Of a stretch of DNA of 29,149 nt, positions 1 through 8,161 are shown one piece after another (the first letter of the stretch is position 1; the number at the start of each line of letters is the position of its first letter). Both the position numbers and the translations under genes were made by a program. Location of the stretch: positions 3,354 to 32,502 of the forward strand of contig DOWL01000002.1 of assembly GCA_003519585.1 (NCBI GenBank), read 5' to 3'. A model generated the notes under the pieces. The model saw nothing but the letters and a program-made list of their open reading frames with translations, searched no databases and was not told where the DNA came from. This stretch comes from Nocardioides sp. (GTDB lineage Bacteria > Actinomycetota > Actinomycetes > Propionibacteriales > Nocardioidaceae).

Positions 1-227
1 GCCGCGGTCAGGGCGACGGCGGTGACGGTCAGCGGGTCCGGACCCCCGAGCAACGCCGTCTCACCGAACGACCCGGAAGGACCGACCAGCGAGACCCAGT
101 GTGGGTGCGCCGCCCTCGGCCGTTCGATCCGCAGACCTACCAGGCCCTCGTGCACCACGAACAACCGGTCGTCGGGATCGCCGGCGGCCGCGACGACATC
201 GCCGCGCGCGCACCACAGCTCACCCAT
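1..227 (-). CDS. Cyclic-nucleotide-binding-domain (Crp/Fnr-like) protein, partial
   Basis: An open minus-strand frame of at least 75 codons runs off the left edge. It reads as the beta-roll of a CRP-type cNMP-binding domain: a GD-x-V turn and the pattern GDPDD-RLFVVHEG at about residues 9-29, then FGETALLGG at about 54-62, which matches the phosphate-binding-cassette region (GELGLF in E. coli CRP). The DNA-binding part, if there is one, lies outside the window. The ATG at 227 overlaps the end of the TMADH-like gene by 8 bases, so it is probably the last or a late gene of that operon. I see no good Shine-Dalgarno in front of this ATG, and the short N-terminus lacks the usual first helix, so the exact start is uncertain. 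A regulator that senses a nucleotide or another small effector is the likely role; this is inference. Confidence 0.6.
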   Translation of the reverse strand, partial: MGELWCARGDVVAAAGDPDDRLFVVHEGLVGLRIERPRAAHPHWVSLVGPSGSFGETALLGGPDPLTVTAVALTA

Positions 228-2367
228 AGGAGAGCGTGGGGCTGCCGAGCTGGTAGTCGCACTCGGTGCTGTGCAGGAGCCGGCGTTCGCGGATGTAGGG
301 CAGCGGCCGGCTGGGATCGGGGCTGTCGATCTCGCGAGCCAGCCGGTGCCCCGAGTAGATCGACTCGGCGATGAAGTTGGGGGCGTAGCAGTCGCCGATC
401 CGGTAGAGGCCGACGATGCCGGCCCGCTCGAGCGCATCCCCGTCGGCTCGCAGCTCTCGGTACAGCCGGTCGTCGGAGTACCGCTGGGTCACCAGCACGA
501 CGCTGTCGGCCGCCAGCTCGACCTGGCGATCGGTCCAGGCCTCACCCACGAGCGCCGAGCCCGGAGTGATGCCGCGCAGGCTGTGGTCGGTGAGCACCTC
601 GACGCCGAGGGCCCGCAGCTCGCGGTTGACCCTGGCGGTCTCCCACGTGAGCTGGCTGTACGGCGACACGACGTGGTGCTCGGTCACGATGGTGACGCGG
701 TGCCCGTCGGAGACCAGCTTCGTTGCCAACTGGTAGCCCATGAAGTAGCCCTCGGAGTCGAAGACCACCACCCGGTCGCCCACCGGCTTGCCGTCAACCA
801 TCACCTGCTCGGGGGTCAGCACGTGCGGTAGCCGTGAGTCCGCACCGGGTACGGCGTCCATGTGGCTGCCGTGCCGACCGTCGTCGGCCCAGTGCGACCC
901 GGTCGCGATCACGACGATCTCGGCGCCGTAGTCGAGGACCTCGTCGACACCGAGCCGGGTGTTGAGGATGCTCTCGACGTTGGGGAGCCGGTCGAGCTGG
1001 ACCTGCCGGTGCTCGATCAGCCGGCGCCACTCGGCGAGGCCGGGCAGCGACGCCACCCAGTCGACGTGCCCTCCGAGCGCGGCGCGTGCGTCCACCAGGT
1101 GCACACCCGCCAGCTCGCGCTTGGCGAGCACGGTGGCGCACTCCAAGCCCGCGGGTCCGGCACCGACGACCAGGACCGTCCGGTCGCGATTGGCGGCCGG
1201 GGTGAACCGTTCGGGGTGCCAGCCCCGGCGGTACTCCTCGCCGATGGTGGCGTTCTGGGTGCAGGCGATGCGCGAGCCGAAGTCGAACTTGCTGATGCAC
1301 ACGTTGCAGCCGATGCACTCGCGGATCTCGGCGAGCAGCCCGCGCTCGATCTTGCTCGGCAGGAACGGGTCGGCGATCGAGGGTCGAGCGCCGCCGATGA
1401 TGTCGCACTGCCCCGCACGGATCGCCGCGGCCATCGTGTCGGGGTTGGTGAACCGCCCGACGTTGACCACCGGCTTCGAGGTGTGGGCCTTGGCGACGGC
1501 GACGTAGTCGCGCTGGTGGTTCTCCGCGTGCGTGCGGGACGGACCGATGTCTTCACCCTGGGCGGTCATCCCACCGACGTGCAGGTCCCAGTAGTCGACG
1601 AGGTCGTCGAGGTGCTCGATGAACCGGACACCCTCGTCGTCGCCGACCGTCCCGTCGGCACCGAACCCGTAGGGCTCCGGCAGTGTGTCGAACGCGAACC
1701 GGATCCCCACCGCGCAGTCGTCGCCCACCGCCTCCCGCACCGCGGCCACCGTCTCGCGGGCGAACCGGGCGCGGTTCTCGAACGATCCGCCGTACTCGTC
1801 GGTGCGTCGGTTGTAGCGCGGGATCAGGAACTTCGAGAGCACGCTGATCGCGTGGTTGAGCCCGACCGTGATCAGGTCGAACCCGGCAGCCCGTGCCCGG
1901 AGCGCCGCCGCGACGTACAGCCCCTGCACGTAGCCGATGTCCTCGGGCCCCATCTCCGCCACGGAGGAGAGGTAGTTGGACTCGGTCACCGTCTGGGTCG
2001 GCCCGAGGTAGGGGTGCCGGGCCTCGCCGCTGTTGATCGGGGCACCGCCGTAGAACAGCTCGACACCGGCGAGCGATCCGTGCGCGTGTACGGCGTCGGT
2101 CGTGATCTGCAGGTTGCGAACGTCCCCTTCGTCCCACAGCCGCACGATGGTCAGCGGATCGACGTCGGCATCGACCGAGACGGCGGTCGCCTCGACGAAC
2201 ACCGCACCCCAGCCACCCTCGGCCTTCATCCCTCGGTACGCCGCCTGGAAGCCCGGGAAGTCCGACCCCGCGGCGATACTGTGCGGCGTCTGCCAGAAGC
2301 GGTTGCGCATCGTCTTGGGGCCGAGCCGGACCGGCTCGAACAACACGTCGTGCTGGGGGTTGCGCAT
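220..2367 (-). CDS. Trimethylamine-dehydrogenase-like FMN/[4Fe-4S]/FAD oxidoreductase
   Basis: The 715-residue protein matches the TMADH / dimethylamine / histamine dehydrogenase group end to end. It has an Old-Yellow-Enzyme TIM barrel (about 1-345), a ferredoxin-type cluster motif CIGCNVC with Cys351, 354, 357 and 369, and a C-terminal ADP/NAD-type Rossmann module (VGAGPAG at 401-407). This family oxidatively removes N-alkyl groups and releases an aldehyde such as formaldehyde, passing electrons from FMN through 4Fe-4S to ETF. Compared with Methylophilus TMADH (numbering from memory), catalytic His172 and Asp267 (here Asp273) are kept. The covalent-FMN Cys30 is Ser30, and the aromatic bowl Tyr60/Trp264/Trp355 is Ala60/Gln270/Phe361. 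Tyr169 is Gly169. FMN is therefore probably not cysteinyl-linked and the substrate is probably not trimethylamine. The ATG at 2367 overlaps the upstream stop (TGATG). An upstream in-frame extension exists but lies inside aldehyde dehydrogenase 1. Confidence 0.88.
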   Translation of the reverse strand: MRNPQHDVLFEPVRLGPKTMRNRFWQTPHSIAAGSDFPGFQAAYRGMKAEGGWGAVFVEATAVSVDADVDPLTIVRLWDEGDVRNLQITTDAVHAHGSLAGVELFYGGAPINSGEARHPYLGPTQTVTESNYLSSVAEMGPEDIGYVQGLYVAAALRARAAGFDLITVGLNHAISVLSKFLIPRYNRRTDEYGGSFENRARFARETVAAVREAVGDDCAVGIRFAFDTLPEPYGFGADGTVGDDEGVRFIEHLDDLVDYWDLHVGGMTAQGEDIGPSRTHAENHQRDYVAVAKAHTSKPVVNVGRFTNPDTMAAAIRAGQCDIIGGARPSIADPFLPSKIERGLLAEIRECIGCNVCISKFDFGSRIACTQNATIGEEYRRGWHPERFTPAANRDRTVLVVGAGPAGLECATVLAKRELAGVHLVDARAALGGHVDWVASLPGLAEWRRLIEHRQVQLDRLPNVESILNTRLGVDEVLDYGAEIVVIATGSHWADDGRHGSHMDAVPGADSRLPHVLTPEQVMVDGKPVGDRVVVFDSEGYFMGYQLATKLVSDGHRVTIVTEHHVVSPYSQLTWETARVNRELRALGVEVLTDHSLRGITPGSALVGEAWTDRQVELAADSVVLVTQRYSDDRLYRELRADGDALERAGIVGLYRIGDCYAPNFIAESIYSGHRLAREIDSPDPSRPLPYIRERRLLHSTECDYQLGSPTLSYG

Positions 2368-3800
2368 CAGAGAAGGCTGACCGAGACCTGCTTGAGCCGG
2401 GTCAGCTCGTCGACGCCGGGGAGCCCGCCCTCCTTGCCGAACCCGGAGGAGCCGAAGCCACCCTGGGGGATCTCGGCGCCGAGGACGAAGTAGTCGTTGA
2501 TCCAGACGCTGCCGAACTCCAGGTCGCGCCCGGCCCGCATCGCGCGGCCACTGTCGCGGGTCCACGCCGAGGCGGCCAGACCGTAGATCGTGTCGTTGGC
2601 CATCGCGAGCGCCTCCTCCTCCGAGCCGAACGTCTGCACCGTCGCGACCGGGCCGAACACCTCGCCCTGGACCAGGTCGTCGTCCTGCCGTACGCCGGTC
2701 AGGAGCGTCGGGTTGTAGAAGAAGCCTGGCCGGTCCGGGGCGTAGCCACCGATGACGAGCTCGGCGTCATCGCTGCGACCGACCACGGCCTTCTCGACCT
2801 GCTGGCGGTGCGCCTCGCTGATCAACGGGCCGAGCTGGGTCGCCGGGTCGGCCGCGTCGCCGGGCACCCACTCGGCCATGCCCTTGGCCAGCCGGCTGAC
2901 CAGCTCGTCGTGCCGGCTCGGGTCGACCAGGATCCGGTTGCCGGACATGCATTCCTGGCCGGCGTTGAACAGCGTCGCCACGACCAGCTTGGGGATGAGT
3001 GCGTCGAGGTCGGCGTCGTCGTAGACGATCACCGGTGCGTTGCCACCGAGCTCGAGCACGACCGGCTTGAGGTTGCCGCCCGCCAGCTCGGCGATCCGCC
3101 GCCCCGCCCGGGTGGATCCGGTGAAGGAGACGAGGTCGACGTCGCGGTGACCGGCCAGCGCCTCGCCGACGGTCGGGCCGCGCCCGTGGACGATGTTGAG
3201 GACGCCGGGCGGCAGCACCTGGTTGGCGAGCTCGACGAACCGCGCGGTCGACAGCGGCGTGTTCTCGGCCGGCTTGATCACCACGGTGTTGCCGGTGACC
3301 AGGGCGGGGCCGATCTTCCACACCGCCTGTTGCAGCGGGAAGTTCCACGGCGTGATCGCGGCGACGACGCCGACCGGCTCACGTCGCACCATGACGGTGT
3401 TGTCGGCGACGTACTCGCCCGCCGGCAGCGCCGCGCTGGAGCGGCCCGCGCCCGCGAAGAACCTGAGTCCACCGACGATGCCGGGCAGCTCGACATCGCG
3501 GACCGCCGAGATCGGCTTGCCCGCATCGACGCTCTCGAGCTCGGCGAGCTCGTCGAAGTGGTCGGCCGCCAACTGCGCGACGGCGTGCATGACCTCGGCG
3601 CGCTGGCCGGGAGTCTGCCGCCTCCAGCTGGTCGCCGCCTCGCGGGCCGACCGTACGGCGTCGTCCACCTGGGCCGGGGTGGCTTCGCGGAACGATGCGA
3701 TCGGCTCGCCCAGGGACGGGTTGAGGACGGTGACCTGCTCCTCGCCGGCACCGTCGCTGGTGTCTCCGTGGATCAGGTTGTGGACGGTGTAGGTGGTCAT
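2367..3800 (-). CDS. NAD(P)+-dependent aldehyde dehydrogenase 1
   Basis: This 477-residue protein is a standard-length ALDH-superfamily enzyme that oxidises an aldehyde to its acid with NAD(P)+. Visible catalytic elements are PWNFP with Asn153, LELGG with Glu250, and the nucleophile Cys284 in NAGQECMSG. FTGST (226-230) lies in the coenzyme-binding region. The overall pattern is closest to betaine-aldehyde and 4-aminobutyraldehyde dehydrogenases. It starts at an ATG that overlaps the stop of the ammonia-lyase gene (ATGA), and its own stop overlaps the start of the TMADH-like gene (TGATG), so the three are translationally coupled. That context suggests it handles an aldehyde made by the TMADH-like enzyme or by a neighbouring oxidase. 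The exact substrate cannot be read from sequence. A second, clearly different ALDH lies in the same operon at 9096-10529. Confidence 0.92.
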   Translation of the reverse strand: MTTYTVHNLIHGDTSDGAGEEQVTVLNPSLGEPIASFREATPAQVDDAVRSAREAATSWRRQTPGQRAEVMHAVAQLAADHFDELAELESVDAGKPISAVRDVELPGIVGGLRFFAGAGRSSAALPAGEYVADNTVMVRREPVGVVAAITPWNFPLQQAVWKIGPALVTGNTVVIKPAENTPLSTARFVELANQVLPPGVLNIVHGRGPTVGEALAGHRDVDLVSFTGSTRAGRRIAELAGGNLKPVVLELGGNAPVIVYDDADLDALIPKLVVATLFNAGQECMSGNRILVDPSRHDELVSRLAKGMAEWVPGDAADPATQLGPLISEAHRQQVEKAVVGRSDDAELVIGGYAPDRPGFFYNPTLLTGVRQDDDLVQGEVFGPVATVQTFGSEEEALAMANDTIYGLAASAWTRDSGRAMRAGRDLEFGSVWINDYFVLGAEIPQGGFGSSGFGKEGGLPGVDELTRLKQVSVSLL

Positions 3801-4912
3801 CGGGACTCCCTCAGCTCTGCTGGAACGATCCGGTCGTAGGCGTGCTGGTCGGTGGCTCCTTCGGTCGACACCACGAGCACCCGGTCGTGCTCGGTCAGCC
3901 CCAGCGCGGGCCCGTGGGCGAGCAGCGCCGCGAGCCCGGCTGCCCCGCTCTCGCCGGAGACCACGCCGACCTCCGCGAGCGCGCGCATCGCGTCCTCGGC
4001 GTCCGCGTCGGTGACGGCGGCGACATCGTGCAGCCCGGCCACGAGGTCGGGCCAGGCCAGTGGGGACGGGGTGCCGCAGTTGAGCCCGGCCATGATCGAG
4101 TCGATGTCGCCGTCGAGGTGGACCAGCGCTCCGGCGCGCAGGCTCTCGAGCACGCAGGCGGCCTCGGTCGGCTCCGCGCCGATGATGCGCGCGCCGTGTG
4201 GCGCGAAGCCGCGGATCATCGCGGTCGCGAACGCGCCGACCCCCATCTGGGCGACGACCACCGTCGGAGCCGGGAGCCCTGCGTCGGCGAGTTGCTCGAG
4301 CACCTCCTCGACGATCGTCCGATAGCCGTCGATCACCCAGCCCGGCACGTCGACGTAGCCATCCCAGGACGTGTCGGAGACGACCACGTGGGTCGCATCC
4401 GCCAACCGCCCGGAGGCGGCGACCGCCTCGTCGTAGGTGCCGTCGACCACGGTCACCTCGGCGCCCTCATCGCGGATCGCCGCGATCCGGGCGGGCACCA
4501 TGTCGCGCGGCACGAGGATGTGCGCCGACTGACCGAGCAGCGCCGCCATCCGGGCGACCGCACGACCGTGGTTGCCGTCGGTCGCCGCGACCAGGGTCAG
4601 CCCGGCGCCGCTCAGCTGCTCGCGGAGCTCGTCTAGGCCGGCGGGTGCGCCGGCGCCACGCTCGGCCAGCGCTCGGAAGGTGGCCCACGCGGCCCCGAGG
4701 ATCTTGAACGACGGCAGGCCGAGTCGCGACGACTCGTCCTTGACGTGCACCGACGCGACGCCGAGCCGCTCGGCCAGGAGCGGGGCGTCGACCAGCGGGG
4801 TTGGCGCGTAGCCGGGCAACGAGCGGTGGAAGTCGCGCACCCCGGCGGCCTCGCCGGGTCGCACGATCGCCACGGCGACAAGCGGATTCGCCAGCACGGT
4901 GCGGGCCGTCAC
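3797..4912 (-). CDS. Diaminopropionate ammonia-lyase-like PLP enzyme (YgeX family)
   Basis: The 371-residue protein belongs to fold-type II PLP enzymes. The PLP lysine is Lys70 in PSFKILGA, and TDGNHG at 111-116 supplies the cofactor-contacting Asn114 plus Asp112, which matches the second acid/base residue of the E. coli enzyme. The late motif GLNCGTPSPLAWP is typical of diaminopropionate ammonia-lyase, which cleaves 2,3-diaminopropionate to pyruvate and two ammonia. The GTG start at 4912 overlaps the stop of the upstream amidohydrolase gene (GTGA). The frame stays open further upstream, but that part is out-of-frame translation of the amidohydrolase gene. In E. coli ygeX also sits beside ygeY, and the same pairing here supports the call. 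A serine/threonine-type dehydratase for a related 2,3-diamino acid is the main alternative. Confidence 0.85.
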   Translation of the reverse strand: MTARTVLANPLVAVAIVRPGEAAGVRDFHRSLPGYAPTPLVDAPLLAERLGVASVHVKDESSRLGLPSFKILGAAWATFRALAERGAGAPAGLDELREQLSGAGLTLVAATDGNHGRAVARMAALLGQSAHILVPRDMVPARIAAIRDEGAEVTVVDGTYDEAVAASGRLADATHVVVSDTSWDGYVDVPGWVIDGYRTIVEEVLEQLADAGLPAPTVVVAQMGVGAFATAMIRGFAPHGARIIGAEPTEAACVLESLRAGALVHLDGDIDSIMAGLNCGTPSPLAWPDLVAGLHDVAAVTDADAEDAMRALAEVGVVSGESGAAGLAALLAHGPALGLTEHDRVLVVSTEGATDQHAYDRIVPAELRESR

Positions 4913-6075
4913 TGCGCTGCTCCCGAACTCTCCGCGCCTAGCAGCGCGGCCAGGATCGCGGCGTACCCCTGCGCGCCGAGCTGCAGGTCGGCCACGTCGA
5001 TGTACTCGTCGACCTTGTGAGCCTGGTCCTCCTGCCCCGGGCCGTAGCCGATGGTGGGGATGCCGAGCCGGCCGGCGGTCCCAGAGCCGTTGGTGCAGAA
5101 GCGGTAGTGGGTCACCACGGCGTCCAATCCGGCGCCGGTGAGACCGTCGACAGCGCGCGCCACGATCGGGTCCTCGGCGTCGAACAGCCAGGCCGGCGCG
5201 AACTTGGTGGTGCGCACGACCTGCCCGGCGTACGTCGTGTGCTCGTGGGCCACCACCTCGACCGTGCCGCTGGCACCCCAGGTCGCGGTCACCTTCTCGA
5301 CGATCGCGCGGATCGGGGCCAGCACGTCGTCCTCGGTCTCGCCGACCAGCGTGCGCCGGTCGAAGGTGGCGCGGCAGCGTTCGGGCACCGTGGACAGGCT
5401 GGGGTACGGCTCGGACTTGAGGTCGATCAGGACCAGGATGCCCTCGCCGAGCGTGGCGTCCTCGCTCGGCACCAGCCCGCGCAGCTCGGTGATGACGTCG
5501 GCCATCACCTCGACGGCGTTGATCCCCTCGCCGGGGTAGGCCGAGTGCGACGAGATGCCGCGGATGTCGACGGCGAGCTCGGCCCGGCCACGTTGGCCGC
5601 GGGCGATCCGGCGCTGGGACGGCTCGCAGATGATCACGAAGTCGGGCGAGACCGCTTCGGCCACCGCGATCGCTGCCGGCCCCTCGACCAGTTCCTCGGC
5701 GACGGTCCCCGCGAACACGACGGTCCCGCGGTCGGTATCCCGCACGGCATCGAGCGCGTGAAGGACGGCCGCCATCGGGCCCTTCATGTCCACGGTCCCG
5801 CGCCCGTAGACCCGGCCCTCGACCAGCTCGCCGGCCGGGTTGCGAGTCCACTCGGAGGCGTCCACGACCGGCACCGTGTCGAGGTGGCAGTCGATCATCA
5901 CGGTCGGCCCCGGGCCGAGCTCGAGCCGGCCCACGACGTTGCCCATCGCGTCGACGTCGACGTCCATCCCGAGCCGGCGTAGCTCGTCGGCGACCAGCGC
6001 GGCGCAGGCGCCCTCCTCGTTGGAGAGGCTGGGGGTGGCGACCAGCCGCAGCAACAGGTCAGTCAGCGGATCCAT
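4909..6075 (-). CDS. M20-family metallo-amidohydrolase (YgeY-like)
   Basis: The 388-residue protein carries the M20 di-zinc site: HLD with His64 and Asp66, the bridging Asp97 in DMKGP, the catalytic Glu127-Glu128 pair, Glu151, and a late His in the GQEDQAHK segment. M20 enzymes hydrolyse N-acyl amino acids or small peptides in the cytoplasm. The C-terminal block, with RFCTNGSGT and IPTIGYGPG, resembles the YgeY hydrolase encoded next to diaminopropionate ammonia-lyase in enterobacteria. ATG 6075 was chosen because the N-terminus (MDPLTDLLLRLV) fits the family; translation further upstream is the neighbour's other frame. It overlaps the upstream small-subunit gene by 13 bases and the downstream lyase by 4. 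Deacylation of an N-acyl diamino acid that feeds the lyase is an attractive inference but untested. Confidence 0.85.
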   Translation of the reverse strand: MDPLTDLLLRLVATPSLSNEEGACAALVADELRRLGMDVDVDAMGNVVGRLELGPGPTVMIDCHLDTVPVVDASEWTRNPAGELVEGRVYGRGTVDMKGPMAAVLHALDAVRDTDRGTVVFAGTVAEELVEGPAAIAVAEAVSPDFVIICEPSQRRIARGQRGRAELAVDIRGISSHSAYPGEGINAVEVMADVITELRGLVPSEDATLGEGILVLIDLKSEPYPSLSTVPERCRATFDRRTLVGETEDDVLAPIRAIVEKVTATWGASGTVEVVAHEHTTYAGQVVRTTKFAPAWLFDAEDPIVARAVDGLTGAGLDAVVTHYRFCTNGSGTAGRLGIPTIGYGPGQEDQAHKVDEYIDVADLQLGAQGYAAILAALLGAESSGAAQ

Positions 6076-6530
6076 CGGGGTCCTTCCTCTGGGCGGCGTT
6101 CGAGCACGGGGTCGAGCACTCCCGAGGCGACCTCGTCGACCGCCTCTTCGATGTCGGCCTTGTCCGAGCGCTGGCCGTGGTAGCCGATCCGGTCCTGGGT
6201 GCCGGGGGTGAGCAGCCAGGCGCCGGCGATGACGGCGCTGAGGGCCTGGAAGGTCGCGGGTCGTTCCACGTCGAGTGTGCGCAGCCGCTCCCACAGCTCC
6301 TCGGCCGCGACCGGTTCGAGGTCGTGCAGCGCGTCCGCGATGTCGACGAAGGCGTCCGAGCGGGCGTCGAGCGCGACGGCCAACTGGTCCCAGAACCCGG
6401 GTTCGGCGCTCGCCGCCGGCGCGGTCGCGTGAGCCGGCACCAAGACGTCGGCGATCCGGGCGAGCGTGGCGCGCTCGGCTTCGCCGAGCGGGCGTGGCGC
6501 CGGCGTGGCGGCGGGGATGGAGATGGTCAT
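6063..6530 (-). CDS. Small subunit of GMC dehydrogenase (gluconate 2-dehydrogenase subunit 3-like)
   Basis: This 155-residue protein resembles the small subunit (subunit 3 family) that partners GMC flavoprotein dehydrogenases. Supporting features are its small size, its place directly after a GMC gene with an ATGA overlap, and helical sequence of the style GEAERATLARIADVLVPA near the N-terminus. The family member from gluconate dehydrogenase is exported by Tat. Here I see no signal peptide or twin arginine, so this complex is probably cytoplasmic. Its role in related systems is assembly or stability of the flavin subunit. The assignment rests mostly on context and general pattern, so it is less certain than that of the GMC subunit. 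Confidence 0.65.
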   Translation of the reverse strand: MTISIPAATPAPRPLGEAERATLARIADVLVPAHATAPAASAEPGFWDQLAVALDARSDAFVDIADALHDLEPVAAEELWERLRTLDVERPATFQALSAVIAGAWLLTPGTQDRIGYHGQRSDKADIEEAVDEVASGVLDPVLERRPEEGPRWIR

Positions 6531-8155
6531 GCGACCGCCTCCTGGTCGCGGGCGGTCGTGAGCAGATGCTGTGCGACCCGATGGGCCAGCGCGACGATGG
6601 TCGCGGTCGGGTTGACCGCACCGCCGGTCACGAACACGCTGCCGTCGGCGATGTAGAGGTTGGGTACGTCGTGAGCCCGGCCATCCGGGTTGACCACCGA
6701 GCTGGCCGGATCGGCGCCCATCCGCGCGGTGCCGAGCAGGTGACCCGGCTGGTCGGTGGCGAGCGGCAGCCGCACGGTGCGGACCGCACCGGCTGCGCGA
6801 TGCGCCTCGTCCATCCGGTCGACGAGGAAGGCGAGCTGCTTGCGACTGTTGTCGCTCATCCGGTAGCGGATCCGGGGCGCAGGGATGCCGTCGGAGTCGA
6901 CCAGCTCAGGATCGAGGGTGACCGTGTTGGTCTCCTCGGGCAGGTCGTCGATCTGGCCCGAGAAGCAGAAGCTGCGCGAGTGGCCGGCGACGACGTCGTG
7001 GATCGCCGGCCCCCAGAGCTGCTCGAAGGGCCCGTTGCGGTGGAACTCGAGCTGGCTCAGCACACCCGGAATGGGGTGGGCGCTGAACTTGATGCCGCGC
7101 ACGAAGTCGTGCTCGGGCCGGGTCTCGTAGAACTCCAGGGAGACGACCGCCTCGCCGAGCGGGCCGCGGTGGCTCTTCATCTCCTCGTCGTAGACGCCCA
7201 GCACCGCGGCGCAGGGGTGCAGCATCAGGTTCTTGCCGACCAGCCCGGAGGAGTTCGCCAGCCCGTCGGGGAACAGGGCCGAGGTCGAGTTGAGGAGCAG
7301 CCGGGCGGTGCCGATGCCGTTGCAGCAGACGACGACTGCCCGAGCCGCCTGCTCGTGCTCGACACCGTCGCGGTCCACCCAGGCCGCTCCTCGCGCCCGG
7401 CCGGCCGAGTCGACGAGGATCTCCCGCACTCGGGCGCCCGTGACGAGTCTCGCTCCGGATCGCAGGTTGTGGACCCAGAACGCGACGTCGGCGGAGGCCT
7501 TGGACCCGCGCGGGCAGCCCCACTCGCAGGTCCCCCACCGCTCGCACTGGGCGAGCTCACGGAACCTCGCGGTCGGGATCGCGACGGTCCCGGGCCACCA
7601 GTGCCAACCCAGCCGGTTGAGGCCCGCGGCCGCTGTGAGTCCGAGCGGTCCGAGCGGGTGCGGTGGCAGTGGGTAGTCGAGACCGTCGGGGTAGGCCGGG
7701 TTGCCGCCGAGCCCCGCGACGCCGACCAGTTGGTCCGCCGCGTCGTAGTGGCGGGTGAGCTCGTCGTACGACAGCGGCCAGTCGGCCGCGACGCCGTCGA
7801 CCGAACGGACCTTGAGGTCGGAGGGCAGCAGCCGCGGCCACTGCGCGCCGAAGAACAGGCTGGACCCGCCGACCGCGTTGTACATCACCGGCGACAGGTC
7901 GGACTCCGAGACCTCGGTCGGATAGTCGGCCGCGACGTCGCGCTCGTTGGGGTGGTGTGCCCAGCGCTTCTGGACCAACAGCTCCCACTCCGGACGGTTG
8001 GTCGGAAAGTCCGACGAGGTGACCCAGTCACCCTGCTCGAGACAGACCACGTCGAGCCCGCCCTGGCTGAGGACATGGCTGACCATGCCCCCTGACGGGC
8101 CGGCGCCGATCACCAGGACATCGGCGATGTGTGGGCTCTGGGTCGTGGCATCCAT
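6527..8155 (-). CDS. GMC-family FAD oxidoreductase 1
   Basis: The 542-residue protein begins with a Rossmann ADP-binding motif, GAGPSG at 17-22. It ends with a GMC C-terminal domain: HLLGTARMG from His472, then NLYIADGSVF and NPT at about 515-517. GMC enzymes oxidise alcohols, sugars or amino alcohols with FAD. A cysteine cluster, Cys204, Cys210 and Cys214 in C-x5-C-x3-CP, matches the subgroup that includes gluconate-type dehydrogenase large subunits. The small-subunit gene follows immediately (ATGA overlap), as in that subgroup. The ATG at 8155 is 6 bases after the upstream stop. It has a close paralogue in this window at 24208-25821, with long shared blocks such as the PVMYNAVGG and GLNRLGWHWWPGT regions. 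The substrate is unknown. Confidence 0.9.
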   Translation of the reverse strand: MDATTQSPHIADVLVIGAGPSGGMVSHVLSQGGLDVVCLEQGDWVTSSDFPTNRPEWELLVQKRWAHHPNERDVAADYPTEVSESDLSPVMYNAVGGSSLFFGAQWPRLLPSDLKVRSVDGVAADWPLSYDELTRHYDAADQLVGVAGLGGNPAYPDGLDYPLPPHPLGPLGLTAAAGLNRLGWHWWPGTVAIPTARFRELAQCERWGTCEWGCPRGSKASADVAFWVHNLRSGARLVTGARVREILVDSAGRARGAAWVDRDGVEHEQAARAVVVCCNGIGTARLLLNSTSALFPDGLANSSGLVGKNLMLHPCAAVLGVYDEEMKSHRGPLGEAVVSLEFYETRPEHDFVRGIKFSAHPIPGVLSQLEFHRNGPFEQLWGPAIHDVVAGHSRSFCFSGQIDDLPEETNTVTLDPELVDSDGIPAPRIRYRMSDNSRKQLAFLVDRMDEAHRAAGAVRTVRLPLATDQPGHLLGTARMGADPASSVVNPDGRAHDVPNLYIADGSVFVTGGAVNPTATIVALAHRVAQHLLTTARDQEAVA

Positions 8156-8161
8156 GGGTGC

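Noticed and set aside
862..2493. Long open frame on the plus strand opposite the TMADH-like gene
   Set aside because: It is the high-G+C mirror frame of a clear family member. It has no motif pattern, is Arg/Gly/Val/Asp-rich, and lacks a sensible ribosome site.
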